Assembly: GCA_011524535.1 (NCBI GenBank)
Contig: WTKD01000008.1
Span: 1 to 36,609, forward strand
Direction: 5' to 3'
From: Spirochaetaceae bacterium
Lineage (GTDB): Bacteria; Spirochaetota; Spirochaetia; WTKD01
Length of the DNA stretch: 36,609 nt
Shown here: positions 9,523 through 18,072 of the stretch, piece by piece
Layout of the letters: every line of letters starts with the position of its first letter
Numbering within the stretch: position 1 is the first letter of the stretch
Notes under the pieces: model-generated
The model's input: the letters and a program-made list of their open reading frames with translations, nothing else
The model's database searches: none
Told to the model about the DNA's origin: nothing
Program-made: the position numbers and the translations under genes

Positions 9523-10056
9523 ATGGCTGATCGAAATGACAAAACTGGATTTTCTTCCAGGAAAAATCAGAATGGGCAACCAGAGTTTATTGAAAAGCTC
9601 ATAAATCTCAATCGTGTGGCAAAAGTTCAGAAGGGCGGACGTCGATTTGCTTTTTCTGCGTTGGTGGTCGTTGGTGACGGTGCTGGCAAGATTGGTTTTG
9701 AAATTTGCAAGGCATTGGATGTGTCAGAAGCTATACGAAAAGCTATGCAGAAAGCAAAACGGAACCTTGTTAACGTCGAGTTAAACAAAAATACGATTCC
9801 TCATCCAATTAGTGGGGTTTTCAAATGCACCAAGGTTAGATTACTTCCCGCTGCTCCTGGAACTGGTGTTATTGCAGGGGGTGCTGTTCGAGCAGTTATG
9901 GAGGCGGCAGGTATTCAAGACATACTTGCAAAAACGTATGGTTCTCGAAACGATTCAACAGTTATTCAAGCGGTCATAAATGGTCTTCAGAATCTTTGGA
10001 GTCCTAGGAAAATTGCTCGTGACCGAAAGATTAGTTTACCGGAGCTTTGGGGATAA
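9523..10056 (+). CDS. rpsE: 30S ribosomal protein S5
   Basis: S5 shapes the mRNA entry channel and affects decoding accuracy. The 177-residue product shows VAKVQKGGRRFAFSALVVVGD, the PHPISGVF loop, and the LLPAAPGTGVIAGGAVRAVMEAAGI block of the C-terminal domain. It lies in the standard place between rplR and rpmD. Confidence 0.97.
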   Translation: MADRNDKTGFSSRKNQNGQPEFIEKLINLNRVAKVQKGGRRFAFSALVVVGDGAGKIGFEICKALDVSEAIRKAMQKAKRNLVNVELNKNTIPHPISGVFKCTKVRLLPAAPGTGVIAGGAVRAVMEAAGIQDILAKTYGSRNDSTVIQAVINGLQNLWSPRKIARDRKISLPELWG

Positions 10057-10059
10057 CAT

Positions 10060-10254
10060 ATGTCTGACACAGGAAAGCAGGTAAAGATAACACAAATTAG
10101 GAGCTTGATTGGAGTAAAACCCAAGCACAGAAAAACAATGAAGGCTCTTGGCTTTAAGAGGATGCATCACACCATTGTTCATGACTCCAATCCAGTTATT
10201 TGGGGAATGATTCGTTTGGTAAGGCATCTAGTTCGTATTGAGGAGAAAGCTTAA
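10060..10254 (+). CDS. rpmD: 50S ribosomal protein L30
   Basis: L30 is a small late-assembly protein, absent from several bacterial lineages but kept here. The 64-residue product has VKITQIRSLIGVKPKHRKTMKALGF and ends in LVRIEE, both family hallmarks. Gaps of 3 bp upstream and 2 bp downstream place it firmly in the operon. Confidence 0.95.
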   Translation: MSDTGKQVKITQIRSLIGVKPKHRKTMKALGFKRMHHTIVHDSNPVIWGMIRLVRHLVRIEEKA

Positions 10255-10256
10255 TT

Positions 10257-10736
10257 ATGCTTGTTAAACCAGAAGGAGCCACTACTCGTTCAAAAAGAAA
10301 AGGTCGAGGAAGAGGTTCGGGTCTCGGAAAGACTGGTGGCAGAGGCCAAAAAGGTCAAAGAGCTAGAAATAGAGTAAGACCCGGTTTTGAGGGTGGTCAG
10401 ATGCCTCTGTACAGAAGAGTGGCAATTAGGGGGTTTTCTAATGCTCCTTTTAAGAAGAAAGTTTTGACGGTTTCTTACAGTGATCTAAACAAGGTTGCAG
10501 CAGATGGTCAGACTATTACTTTTGCAGAATTGCTTGATTTACTGAAAATAAAGAAAAAATATGACAGTATCAAAATTTTGAATAACGGAACCTTGGAACG
10601 AAAAAACATCCGGTTTGTGGGTATTTATTCCTCCAAATCGGCAGCTGAGGTGCTGAAAAAGCATGGTTGCGAGATCGAGGAAGATCCAACAAAAAAGGAA
10701 GATACTGTTTCTAGCACCACGGAGGAAGAAAACTAG
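10257..10736 (+). CDS. rplO: 50S ribosomal protein L15
   Basis: L15 is a late-assembly protein with a long basic N-terminal extension into the 50S core. The 159-residue product shows the glycine- and arginine-rich GRGRGSGLGKTGGRGQKGQ, then PGFEGGQMPLYRR. After the last strand comes an acidic, threonine-rich tail of about 18 residues (EEDPTKKEDTVSSTTEEEN) beyond the usual end. The stop TAG shares its last base with the secY GTG start. Confidence 0.95.
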   Translation: MLVKPEGATTRSKRKGRGRGSGLGKTGGRGQKGQRARNRVRPGFEGGQMPLYRRVAIRGFSNAPFKKKVLTVSYSDLNKVAADGQTITFAELLDLLKIKKKYDSIKILNNGTLERKNIRFVGIYSSKSAAEVLKKHGCEIEEDPTKKEDTVSSTTEEEN

Positions 10737-12058
10737 TGGCTAACTCATTAATAGACATCTTTCGTATCGCAGAACTTAGAAAGAGAATTCTTTTTACTCT
10801 AAGCATGCTCTTTGTTTTTAGACTAGGGGCGGTTATCCCAATACCAGGAATAAACCCCAGCGCCTTAGAAGCATATTTCCTGGCGCAGCAGACAGCGAGC
10901 AGCGGGGTTTCCTTAACCAGTTATCTCGATTTCTTTGCTGGGGGCGCGTTCAGTAGGTTTTCCATTTTTATGTTGGGAATTATGCCCTACATTTCTATGT
11001 CTATCCTCATGCAATTGATGCTTTTGCTAGTCCCTTCTCTCAAAAAAATCTCTGAAGAAGAAGGCGGACGCAAAAAAATTCAGCAGTACACTCGCTATGG
11101 GACGGTTCTTGTTTGTTTGGTGCAATCCTTTGTTGTGACCATCTATGCCGATAGCATCCCCAATGCTATTGCTATCTCTAGAGCTTTCTATATCCCAGTG
11201 TCTATGTTGACGGTAACAACTGGCACAATGTTTTTGATGTGGATAGGAGAGCAGATAAATCAGCGGGGCATCGGAAATGGTATTTCGTTATTGATTTTTT
11301 CGGGAATCGTTGCAAGAATCCCCGAGGCCTTGTGGACTCTTATTCGTAGCATACAACAGGGTCAGTTAAACCCAGTATTTGCTATTGTTACCTTTGGTAT
11401 CTTTATTGGTGTAATTGTGTTAGTCATTTATGAACAACGCGGGCAACGAAAAATACCAATTAGTTATTCAAAGCGGGTAGTGGGACGTCGCATGTATGGT
11501 GCACAAAGCACTTATTTGCCGTTCAAGGTCAATCCTTCTGGAGTTATTCCGGTTATATTTGCTTCTGCTGTTTTGACATTTCCTTTGCAGTTGTTGCAGG
11601 GTCTTTCAAGCGGGGCTCGTTGGATTCAGCGATTATCAGCCTTACTAAGACCAGATGGGTTCACCTATGTGATATTCTATACATTGCTTATTGTGTTTTT
11701 TGCTTATTTTTATACACAGGTCAGTATGAATCCGGTTGAGATAGCGAAAAATATTCGAGAAAACGGTGGTTCAATCCCTGGTGTGCGCACCGATAATGTT
11801 GAATCTCATCTAATGAAAGTCATGAACCGTATAATTTTGCCTGGAGCATTGTTTTTGTCTTTCATTGCGATCATTCCCAGTATTATCCAGGCCTTGTTCG
11901 GGTTTCCCCCCTCTCTTGCATATTTGATGGGTGGCACCTCGCTGTTAATTCTTGTTGGTGTAGATCTCGATCTCATGTCTCAAATTGAGGCGCATCTAAG
12001 GATGCATCACCACGGAGGATTAACAAAAAGTGGTAGAGTAAAAGGAAGAAATCTCTAG
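10736..12058 (+). CDS. secY: Preprotein translocase subunit SecY
   Basis: SecY is the channel of the Sec translocon in the inner membrane. The 440-residue product contains the expected hydrophobic segments (about ten), the plug-region sequence after the first helix, and the conserved cytoplasmic loops [14 protein letters not shown] and [20 protein letters not shown]. It starts with GTG at 10736, overlapping the rplO stop by one base. In many bacteria adk, map and infA follow secY. Here rpmJ follows directly after 8 bp. Confidence 0.97.
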   Translation: MANSLIDIFRIAELRKRILFTLSMLFVFRLGAVIPIPGINPSALEAYFLAQQTASSGVSLTSYLDFFAGGAFSRFSIFMLGIMPYISMSILMQLMLLLVPSLKKISEEEGGRKKIQQYTRYGTVLVCLVQSFVVTIYADSIPNAIAISRAFYIPVSMLTVTTGTMFLMWIGEQINQRGIGNGISLLIFSGIVARIPEALWTLIRSIQQGQLNPVFAIVTFGIFIGVIVLVIYEQRGQRKIPISYSKRVVGRRMYGAQSTYLPFKVNPSGVIPVIFASAVLTFPLQLLQGLSSGARWIQRLSALLRPDGFTYVIFYTLLIVFFAYFYTQVSMNPVEIAKNIRENGGSIPGVRTDNVESHLMKVMNRIILPGALFLSFIAIIPSIIQALFGFPPSLAYLMGGTSLLILVGVDLDLMSQIEAHLRMHHHGGLTKSGRVKGRNL

Positions 12059-12066
12059 GAGAAAAT

Positions 12067-12180
12067 ATGAAAGTACGAGTAAGTGTTAAGCCAATGTGCG
12101 ATAGCTGCAAAGTAATAAGAAGACGAGGGCAAGTTCGAATTATTTGTTCTAATCCAAAGCACAAGCAGAGACAGCGATAA
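12067..12180 (+). CDS. rpmJ: 50S ribosomal protein L36, zinc-binding type
   Basis: L36 is the smallest ribosomal protein and stabilises 23S rRNA near the L6 and L16 sites. The 37-codon frame starts [11 protein letters not shown] and ends KHKQRQR. The zinc ligands are Cys11, Cys14, Cys27 and His32. Its stop overlaps the rpsM start by one base (TAATG). This is a complete gene despite its length. Confidence 0.95.
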   Translation: MKVRVSVKPMCDSCKVIRRRGQVRIICSNPKHKQRQR

Positions 12181-12548
12181 TGGCAAGAATTTCTGGTGTA
12201 GATTTACCTAATAAGAGGCTTGAGATTGCCCTTACCTATTTGTATGGCATTGGACGATCGACAGCTTCAAAAATATGTTCTGCGGCAAAAATTGATCCCA
12301 GTGTTAGAATAGATACGTTGAGCACAGAACAACTTGCCTTATTACGCAAGATTATAGAAGAAACTTATGTTATAGAGGGAAGACTAAGAACTCTTGTATC
12401 TTTGAATATCAAGAGGTTGATGGACATAGGATGCCATCGTGGAATACGTCATAGAAAGGGGCTACCTGTTCGAGGTCAACGCACAAGGACCAACGCCCGT
12501 ACAAGAAAAGGTAAGAGAAAAACAGTAGCCGGTAAGAGAAAGGCATAG
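12180..12548 (+). CDS. rpsM: 30S ribosomal protein S13
   Basis: S13 is in the 30S head and touches P-site tRNA and the 50S bridges. The 122-residue product has [13 protein letters not shown] at the start, the helix-turn [11 protein letters not shown], and the C-terminal [19 protein letters not shown] followed by a basic tail. All are diagnostic. Confidence 0.97.
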   Translation: MARISGVDLPNKRLEIALTYLYGIGRSTASKICSAAKIDPSVRIDTLSTEQLALLRKIIEETYVIEGRLRTLVSLNIKRLMDIGCHRGIRHRKGLPVRGQRTRTNARTRKGKRKTVAGKRKA

Positions 12549-12556
12549 GTCGTAGA

Positions 12557-12943
12557 ATGGCAACAGCAAAAAAAACAAAAAAGAAAACAAAAAGATCAGT
12601 AGTTGAGGGACGCCTTTACATACAGGTAACCTTTAACAACACATTAATCACCGTGACAGATATGGTAGGAAACTGTATTGCCTCTTCAAGTTCAGGTGCA
12701 CTGGGGTTTAGAGGGGCAAAAAAGGCGACTCCTTTTGCTTCACAGGTAACATCTAGCACCGCTTTAAAAAAGGCAATAGACCATGGACTTCAATATGTCC
12801 ACGTTTTTGTAAAAGGGCCGGGATTAGGACGAGAATCAGCGATTAGAGCAGCCATCACAGTTGGTTTGACCATTCGCTCGATAACCGATGTTACACCACT
12901 GCCACACAATGGCTGTAGACCAAAGAAAAAGAGACACGGATAG
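12557..12943 (+). CDS. rpsK: 30S ribosomal protein S11
   Basis: S11 lies on the 30S platform near the mRNA exit and the Shine-Dalgarno duplex. The 128-residue product shows [43 protein letters not shown] and [13 protein letters not shown]. rpoA starts 2 bp after its stop. Confidence 0.97.
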   Translation: MATAKKTKKKTKRSVVEGRLYIQVTFNNTLITVTDMVGNCIASSSSGALGFRGAKKATPFASQVTSSTALKKAIDHGLQYVHVFVKGPGLGRESAIRAAITVGLTIRSITDVTPLPHNGCRPKKKRHG

Positions 12944-12945
12944 AA

Positions 12946-13947
12946 ATGAACATGAAAACTAATTTTGCTGCACCGATTGAAGAAACTATCGGTCTTCTAT
13001 TCTTTCAGAAAATTGAGGCTGATGAGACTTTTGGCAAATTTGCAATTAAGCCGCTAAAGCAAGGTCTTGGAACTACGATCGCAAATTCCCTTAGGCGCAC
13101 CCTGCTTTCTTGTGTTGAAGGCTGGGCCTTGTATAAAATTCGCTTTGATGTTTTTGGCGAATCAGACGATACGACTATCTTGAGCAGCGAGTTTGAATCG
13201 ATTCCCGGTGTAAAAGAAGATACAATCGATATCATTGCACGTTTAAAACATCTAGCCTGGAAAGTTGATTCTGAAGAGCGTGTATGTGAAAAACGCTACG
13301 AATTCTCAGGAGAAAAAACCGTCTATTCAAATGATTTTACTGATAATGAGGTGACGGTTGTTGATGAGGAAGCGCCCCTATTTTCTTGCGGGAAAGACAC
13401 TTCTTTTGCTATTACAATTGTATTACAAAAAGGTATGGGTTACGTTTCTTCTGACCAAATGCCACGTGAGGATGAATACGGACAAATAATGGTAGATCCT
13501 TTATTTTCTCCTGTTAAAAATGTAAAATTCACAGTTTCACAAACTCGTGTGGAAAATAGAAGCGATTATGAACAGTTGCTTTTCGAAGTGACCACCAATG
13601 GGACTGTTACTCCGGAGGACGCGATTATGGCTGCGGTAAAAGTACTCATTTTGCATTTTGAGGCAATAAGTGGAATACCACTCGGCAATCAAGATACATC
13701 TAGTACTTCTCTTGAGGACATAAATAGACAAAATATATTAAAGAATTCTGTTGAATCTCTTGAGTTATCAGCACGGGCCCTGAAATGTATAAAATCTATA
13801 GAAGTTAATACCATTGGGGACTTGATAGAAAAAACAGAAGCAGAACTTGCAAAAACCAAGAATTTTGGCAAAAAATCTCTCGATGAGATCATTGCCTCTT
13901 TAACGGAACTTGAGTTGTCATTGAAGAAGGAACAAAATGAATCATAG
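12946..13947 (+). CDS. rpoA: RNA polymerase subunit alpha
   Basis: Alpha dimerises to nucleate RNA polymerase assembly and binds UP elements and activators through its C-terminal domain. The 333-residue product has the N-terminal signature KPLKQGLGTTIANSLRRTLLS near residues 36-56 and a C-terminal domain with SVESLELSARALKCIKS and TKNFGKKSLDEI. An ATG two codons downstream (12952) is a possible alternative start. The 3' end overlaps rplQ by 11 bp. Confidence 0.96.
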   Translation: MNMKTNFAAPIEETIGLLFFQKIEADETFGKFAIKPLKQGLGTTIANSLRRTLLSCVEGWALYKIRFDVFGESDDTTILSSEFESIPGVKEDTIDIIARLKHLAWKVDSEERVCEKRYEFSGEKTVYSNDFTDNEVTVVDEEAPLFSCGKDTSFAITIVLQKGMGYVSSDQMPREDEYGQIMVDPLFSPVKNVKFTVSQTRVENRSDYEQLLFEVTTNGTVTPEDAIMAAVKVLILHFEAISGIPLGNQDTSSTSLEDINRQNILKNSVESLELSARALKCIKSIEVNTIGDLIEKTEAELAKTKNFGKKSLDEIIASLTELELSLKKEQNES

Positions 13948-14374
13948 AAAAAAGCAAAATGCTCTCAATCTTAAATCTTCTCACCGTCGAGCTCTTATAA
14001 AGAATATGGTAACTTCTTTGTTTCAACATGAACGAATAACTACTACGCTTGCACGAGCTAAGGCGGTTCGCCCCTATGCTGAGAAACTTATTACCAAAAG
14101 TAAGACGGACAGCGTTCATAATCGTCGAATAGTTCGGCGAATGATTGAAAATAAGTCTATTCTTGGAAAATTATTTTCTGTTCTTGGCCCTCGATTTAAT
14201 CAAAGGCCAGGAGGATACACGCGTATATTGAAACTGGGTCCCAGGGCTGGTGATGCTGCTGAAAGAGTATTATTCGAGTTGGTAGAGCGTACAGAAACCG
14301 ATTCTAGCAAGCAATCGAAGACAGCAAAGAAAGAAGAGAAAGCTGAGAAAAAGGCAGAAACAAAAAGCCCTTAG
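13937..14374 (+). CDS. rplQ: 50S ribosomal protein L17
   Basis: L17 lies near the tunnel exit and closes the alpha operon. The 145-residue product starts MNHRKKQNALN, where most L17 proteins have a RKLGR-type start. It then shows the family features SSHRRALIKNMVTSLFQHERI, TTLARAKAVRPYAEKLIT and the GGYTRILKLGPRAGDAAE block. A lysine/glutamate-rich tail of about 27 residues follows. AAGGA sits 5 nt before the ATG, inside the end of rpoA. No clear intrinsic terminator follows the stop. Confidence 0.95.
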   Translation: MNHRKKQNALNLKSSHRRALIKNMVTSLFQHERITTTLARAKAVRPYAEKLITKSKTDSVHNRRIVRRMIENKSILGKLFSVLGPRFNQRPGGYTRILKLGPRAGDAAERVLFELVERTETDSSKQSKTAKKEEKAEKKAETKSP

Positions 14375-14726
14375 CGTGTCCCTAGTCAATGCATGTTTTT
14401 GCTAGAAATTAGAAGACAGTGAAGAAAAGGCTATATTTCTTTTTCATCATTTCTAACAAAAAATCGATTCCAACTCTCTTTAGATGAAGAACCAATGTGC
14501 TAGATTCTCCACCTGTCTGTAAATTGTATGTTTCTGCTGTCTATTCCTGCTGTCTAACTCCTCTTCATTTTTAGTACAATGTATTTTCGAAAAGATCGGT
14601 GTTTTTTCTAATATAGTGTATTGCCTAAAAAACACGAGCACCCTCTTTGAATAGCTGCTACCAAGCGTATTATTTGATAGCATAAAGCTTAGAATCTGGG
14701 CTTTTAATCAGCAAGGAAGTACAGTT
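14375..14726 (+). other. Non-coding stretch between the ribosomal operon and rnhA
   Basis: I see no gene and no tRNA here. Three small structures are visible. A direct repeat CTGCTGTCTA occurs at 14534-14543 and 14547-14556. A 9-bp inverted repeat of GTGTTTTTT (14599-14607) and AAAAAACAC (14627-14635) has a 19-nt loop; it is AT-rich and not a convincing terminator. A weak promoter-like pair is TTTGAA (14646-14651), a 16-bp spacer, and TATTAT (14668-14673), which could drive rnhA. Confidence 0.4.
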
Positions 14727-14804
14727 ATGTGGTATATATTTTCTTCTGCGCTTATTGTGAATGTTTTGTTGGAAGAAAACTGTTTTTTAATTTCTTTAAA
14801 AGAA

Positions 14805-15269
14805 ATGAATATGAAGGAACCAAATATTTCTATTTATACAGATGGCGGATGCCTTGGAAATCCTGGCGTGGGAGCCTGGGCCTATGTCCTTGTAGATAAG
14901 GACATTTTTGCTTCTGATTCCGGGTATGAAGAGCGGACGACAAACAATCGAATGGAGTTATCAGCCGTAATCGAAGCATTACGTCATTGCGAAAAACATT
15001 ATGCTACAGCGCATTTACTCTTGTTTTCGGATTCTCAATATGTTGTTCGAGGGGCTGTAGAATGGTTGCCAGCGTGGAAAAAGAAGCAGTGGAAGGGTTC
15101 TAACCGAAAAATAATTCAGAACGTGGAATTCTGGAAATCTTTGGATGCTCTCGCACAATTGCTTACCATTGAGTGGAAATGGGTTCCTGGCCATGCGGAT
15201 GTCAGATACAATGAATTCTGCCATGAGATGGTGCATTCTACAATAAAAAGAGCTCAATCACTTCGCTAA
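14805..15269 (+). CDS. rnhA: Ribonuclease HI with an altered fourth active-site residue
   Basis: RNase HI cuts the RNA strand of RNA-DNA hybrids, for example at primers and R-loops. From the ATG at 14805 the product has 154 residues, the normal length. Active-site residues by comparison with E. coli are Asp13 (YTDGG), Glu51 (MELSA), Asp76 (FSDSQYV) and His130 (PGHAD). The position of E. coli Asp134 (NERCDE) is His140 (NEFCHE) here. The start is uncertain: an in-frame ATG at 14727 has AAGGA (14713-14717) at good spacing and would add a 26-residue hydrophobic leader, while ATG 14811 is also possible. comM follows after 19 bp. Confidence 0.9.
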   Translation: MNMKEPNISIYTDGGCLGNPGVGAWAYVLVDKDIFASDSGYEERTTNNRMELSAVIEALRHCEKHYATAHLLLFSDSQYVVRGAVEWLPAWKKKQWKGSNRKIIQNVEFWKSLDALAQLLTIEWKWVPGHADVRYNEFCHEMVHSTIKRAQSLR

Positions 15270-15288
15270 TTTGTGACATATATGTGTA

Positions 15289-16809
15289 GTGGTCTATTCA
15301 TATACACAGTTTGGGTACAAGGGTCACGTTGTAAAGGTTGAGATCGATATATCCCGGGGATTGCCGGGAATGGAGATCATTGGGCTCGCCAGCTCAGAAA
15401 TTCAAGAGGCTAAGGAACGGGTTAAGATTTCACTGAGAAGTACCGGTTTTCAACTTCCAAAAAGCAAAATAGTAGTCAGTTTATCTCCTTCCGGAATAAA
15501 AAAAAGCGGGGTGGCATTTGATTTGGCACTTGCTGTCGCTATACTTGTTCGCGATGGGCAGGTTTCTTTGCCAGAAGAATGTACAGATCTTTTGGTTCTT
15601 GGCGAATTGGAACTTTCTGGAAAAATCAATGCTGTCTCTGGCGTTATTGCAGCGGTAGACGAAGCAAGAAAACTAGGAATTTCGCATATTTTGCTTTCTC
15701 CAGAAAATAAATGGGAGGCGCATTCCATTGATAATACAAAAATTGGAGTTGTGAGTAGCCTTTCAGATATTAGAGAACTTAAAAATTTGTTCGATAGCAC
15801 ATGTCCCTCCACAGAAGAAAACAGTCCTAGTAAAGAGACAAGCGTTTACAAACCCGATTTCAGTGATTACAGGGGAAATGTGAAGCTTGTTCGTGCAAGT
15901 CTCATCGCCGCTGTAGGCAGACACAATATTTTGTACTATGGACCACCGGGATACGGGAAAAGCATGGCTGCACAGAGATTGCCATCCTTGTTGCCCCCTC
16001 TTTCCATTGATGAATCTATCGAAGTAACGCGTGTCTTTTCTTTGGCACAGCGTATCAGAGACAACCTAGAAAGGGTGACTCTGGCGCCTATTCGTTCTCC
16101 GCACCACAGCTCCACGCTTGAAGGCATCATAGGCGGCGGAAAAACTCTTGTTCCAGGAGATGTTTCTCTGGCGCATCGAGGTATATTATTTTTGGATGAA
16201 GTAACAGAGTTTCGTGCACGAGTTTTGCAAGCATTGCGAGAACCAATAGAACAACATGAACTATATCTTTCTCGTGCCGGAAGGATGTATTGGTTTCCCG
16301 CCGATTTTCAACTAGTTATGTGTTCTAATTTATGCCCTTGTGGAAATTTTGGTCATCAAAAACGGGAGTGTCTGTGCTCAAAAACAGAAATATTTCGATA
16401 CTGGCGAAAATTTGGCTCAGCTCTATTAGATAGAATCGATATTAGATTTTTTACCAATGAAGTTCTTTCAGATGAAGATAGAGCATGTGATATGCAAGAA
16501 CTCAGGAATTGTGCAGATCGGGCATTGCATATCCAAAAGAAAAGAGCCAGAGATGTAAACCTTGTATGGAATTCGCGTATGTCGGAAGAAAAAATACGTG
16601 TTGCTTGTAATATGAATAAGCAAGTGGAGAGACTTTTTCTCGAATTGATGAAAAAAAATGAGATATCGCGAAGGGGACAGGTTAGTATTCTAAAAATTGC
16701 CCGTAGTATTGCTGACGTTGATGGTATAGATTGTGTAATTGATGAACATATTATCGAAGCCGTAGAGTACAGACAAGCACCTGAATTGCGTGGCATACTT
16801 GGGGTGTAG
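15289..16809 (+). CDS. comM: ComM/YifB-family AAA+ ATPase (Mg-chelatase-like)
   Basis: ComM is a hexameric helicase that extends branch migration during natural transformation; many non-competent bacteria keep it with an unclear role. The 506-residue product has the N-terminal Lon-like ChlI domain (residues about 1-170) and Walker A GPPGYGKS (218-225). Next come PIRSPHHSSTLEGIIGGG, Walker B ILFLDE (299-304), the cysteine cluster CPCGNFGHQKRECLC (349-363), and a C-terminal Mg-chelatase domain. It begins with GTG at 15289; a TGA in the same frame at 15274 rules out earlier starts. The FGGY-like gene starts 3 bp after its stop. The competence role is family knowledge only, as no other competence gene is in view. 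Confidence 0.9.
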   Translation: MVYSYTQFGYKGHVVKVEIDISRGLPGMEIIGLASSEIQEAKERVKISLRSTGFQLPKSKIVVSLSPSGIKKSGVAFDLALAVAILVRDGQVSLPEECTDLLVLGELELSGKINAVSGVIAAVDEARKLGISHILLSPENKWEAHSIDNTKIGVVSSLSDIRELKNLFDSTCPSTEENSPSKETSVYKPDFSDYRGNVKLVRASLIAAVGRHNILYYGPPGYGKSMAAQRLPSLLPPLSIDESIEVTRVFSLAQRIRDNLERVTLAPIRSPHHSSTLEGIIGGGKTLVPGDVSLAHRGILFLDEVTEFRARVLQALREPIEQHELYLSRAGRMYWFPADFQLVMCSNLCPCGNFGHQKRECLCSKTEIFRYWRKFGSALLDRIDIRFFTNEVLSDEDRACDMQELRNCADRALHIQKKRARDVNLVWNSRMSEEKIRVACNMNKQVERLFLELMKKNEISRRGQVSILKIARSIADVDGIDCVIDEHIIEAVEYRQAPELRGILGV

Positions 16810-16812
16810 AAT

Positions 16813-18069
16813 ATGGAAACATCACTCTGTTTGGATGTAGGAAGCACATCAATAAAGGGTGCTGTGATAAACCCTTCGCATAATATATATATGACTCATA
16901 AGCACGTTCTTTCGATTGAACCCTCGATAGAGGAGTTATCGAATGCCTTTTTGGAAGTCATAAAACAACTGAGCGATATGTACAGAGGCGGGGATATCAC
17001 GAGCATAATTGTGTGTGGAAATGGGCCAAGTTTGGTCATAAATCCAGAATTAGATTCACGATACTGCGTGTATTGGTACAAGGAGGCGAGAGAAAGACAA
17101 GAGTCTCTATCGTTCTACCTTCCCTTATTGTCACAAATGAATACAGTCGAAAAGAAGGCTCTCCGTGCAGCACTCCCCTTACCGGAATATTTGTGCACAG
17201 TGTTGGGGGGCGCTCAAAAAACGATACTGCCAGTAGATTCCTATGGAGATTTTATATTATCAAAAGAAGACTGTGCGAACCATCAATTACCGCAAGAACA
17301 TTTACTTGATTATCATCCTATACATGACCAGCTTGGACTAAGTAATCAGAAAAGTATGCAAATACTGAAAGTGGCAGAAACAATTCCATTGTTTTGTGGA
17401 GGAACCGATTATCTCATGGACATACTTGGGATAGATGAGCTTAATGTTTTTGATCTGGTCATACGTGTTGGGACAAGGGTTGTGTGCAATTGTATTATTG
17501 ATGCTCCATCGGTGAAATATTTCGATGACTGTGTCGTTCTTCCATATTTAGTCGATAAAACTTACACAGCCGCCATTTTTTATTCGGATGAATCCAAGAA
17601 ATTAAGGAATGCAGTGCAGGATATTATTAACGAAAAAGAAAATGCTTCCCTTTTGACATATTTTGAAGAGTTGGCTAATGCATTTGATTATGACACGGTG
17701 CTTGATTTATGTGCCTTGGGGTTAATGTTTCGGTATCGCTTGAACACTATAGAAACTAGAAGCGCTAGAAAATTTGGAACGGTTCATCTTTCGGGTGAAT
17801 TCAAATTTTTTGATGTATTCGCTGAGTTATTTTCAATGTGTCTGGGACGACAAGTGACATATGCGGGCACTTCAATGACATCCTTGATGGGTTGCTATAG
17901 ACTTTCTGCTCACAAAGAGAGCATACATTCTCGGCTACCATGGAGTCCACTGTTTCCAGGAAAACAGCGAATACGAGTAACACCCGATCAGAACGAGTAT
18001 AACCCATATATAAATGAAATATATACTGATTTTTCTCAGCGGGTGCTCCGGAGCGAACAAATGGATTAA
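16813..18069 (+). CDS. Divergent FGGY/ASKHA-fold carbohydrate-kinase-like protein
   Basis: The 418-residue product opens with LCLDVGSTSIKGAVI (residues 5-19), the phosphate-1 motif of sugar kinases and other actin-like ATPases. Later segments with the feel of this fold are GNGPSLVI, a VGTRVV stretch (near residue 225) and VHLSGEFKFFDVFAELF with VTYAGTSMTSLMGCY at the end, in the place of the adenosine-binding motif. It is shorter than typical FGGY kinases (about 480-520), and I cannot find a convincing catalytic aspartate region, so substrate and activity are unknown. It sits 3 bp after comM and ends 3 bp from the convergent regulator gene, leaving no room for separate terminators. Confidence 0.6.
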   Translation: METSLCLDVGSTSIKGAVINPSHNIYMTHKHVLSIEPSIEELSNAFLEVIKQLSDMYRGGDITSIIVCGNGPSLVINPELDSRYCVYWYKEARERQESLSFYLPLLSQMNTVEKKALRAALPLPEYLCTVLGGAQKTILPVDSYGDFILSKEDCANHQLPQEHLLDYHPIHDQLGLSNQKSMQILKVAETIPLFCGGTDYLMDILGIDELNVFDLVIRVGTRVVCNCIIDAPSVKYFDDCVVLPYLVDKTYTAAIFYSDESKKLRNAVQDIINEKENASLLTYFEELANAFDYDTVLDLCALGLMFRYRLNTIETRSARKFGTVHLSGEFKFFDVFAELFSMCLGRQVTYAGTSMTSLMGCYRLSAHKESIHSRLPWSPLFPGKQRIRVTPDQNEYNPYINEIYTDFSQRVLRSEQMD

Positions 18070-18072
18070 GGA

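Noticed and set aside
14599-14635. Inverted repeat considered as the terminator of the ribosomal operon
   Set aside because: The 9-bp stem is nearly all A and T, the loop is 19 nt and no T-run follows; it also lies over 200 bp after rplQ.
14480-14683. Minus-strand frame of 67 codons in the gap before rnhA
   Set aside because: There is no ribosome-binding site and no recognisable sequence, and the composition is like that of non-coding DNA.
16356-16847. Minus-strand frame of 163 codons over comM
   Set aside because: It is antisense to the conserved C-terminal Mg-chelatase domain and shows no domain of its own.
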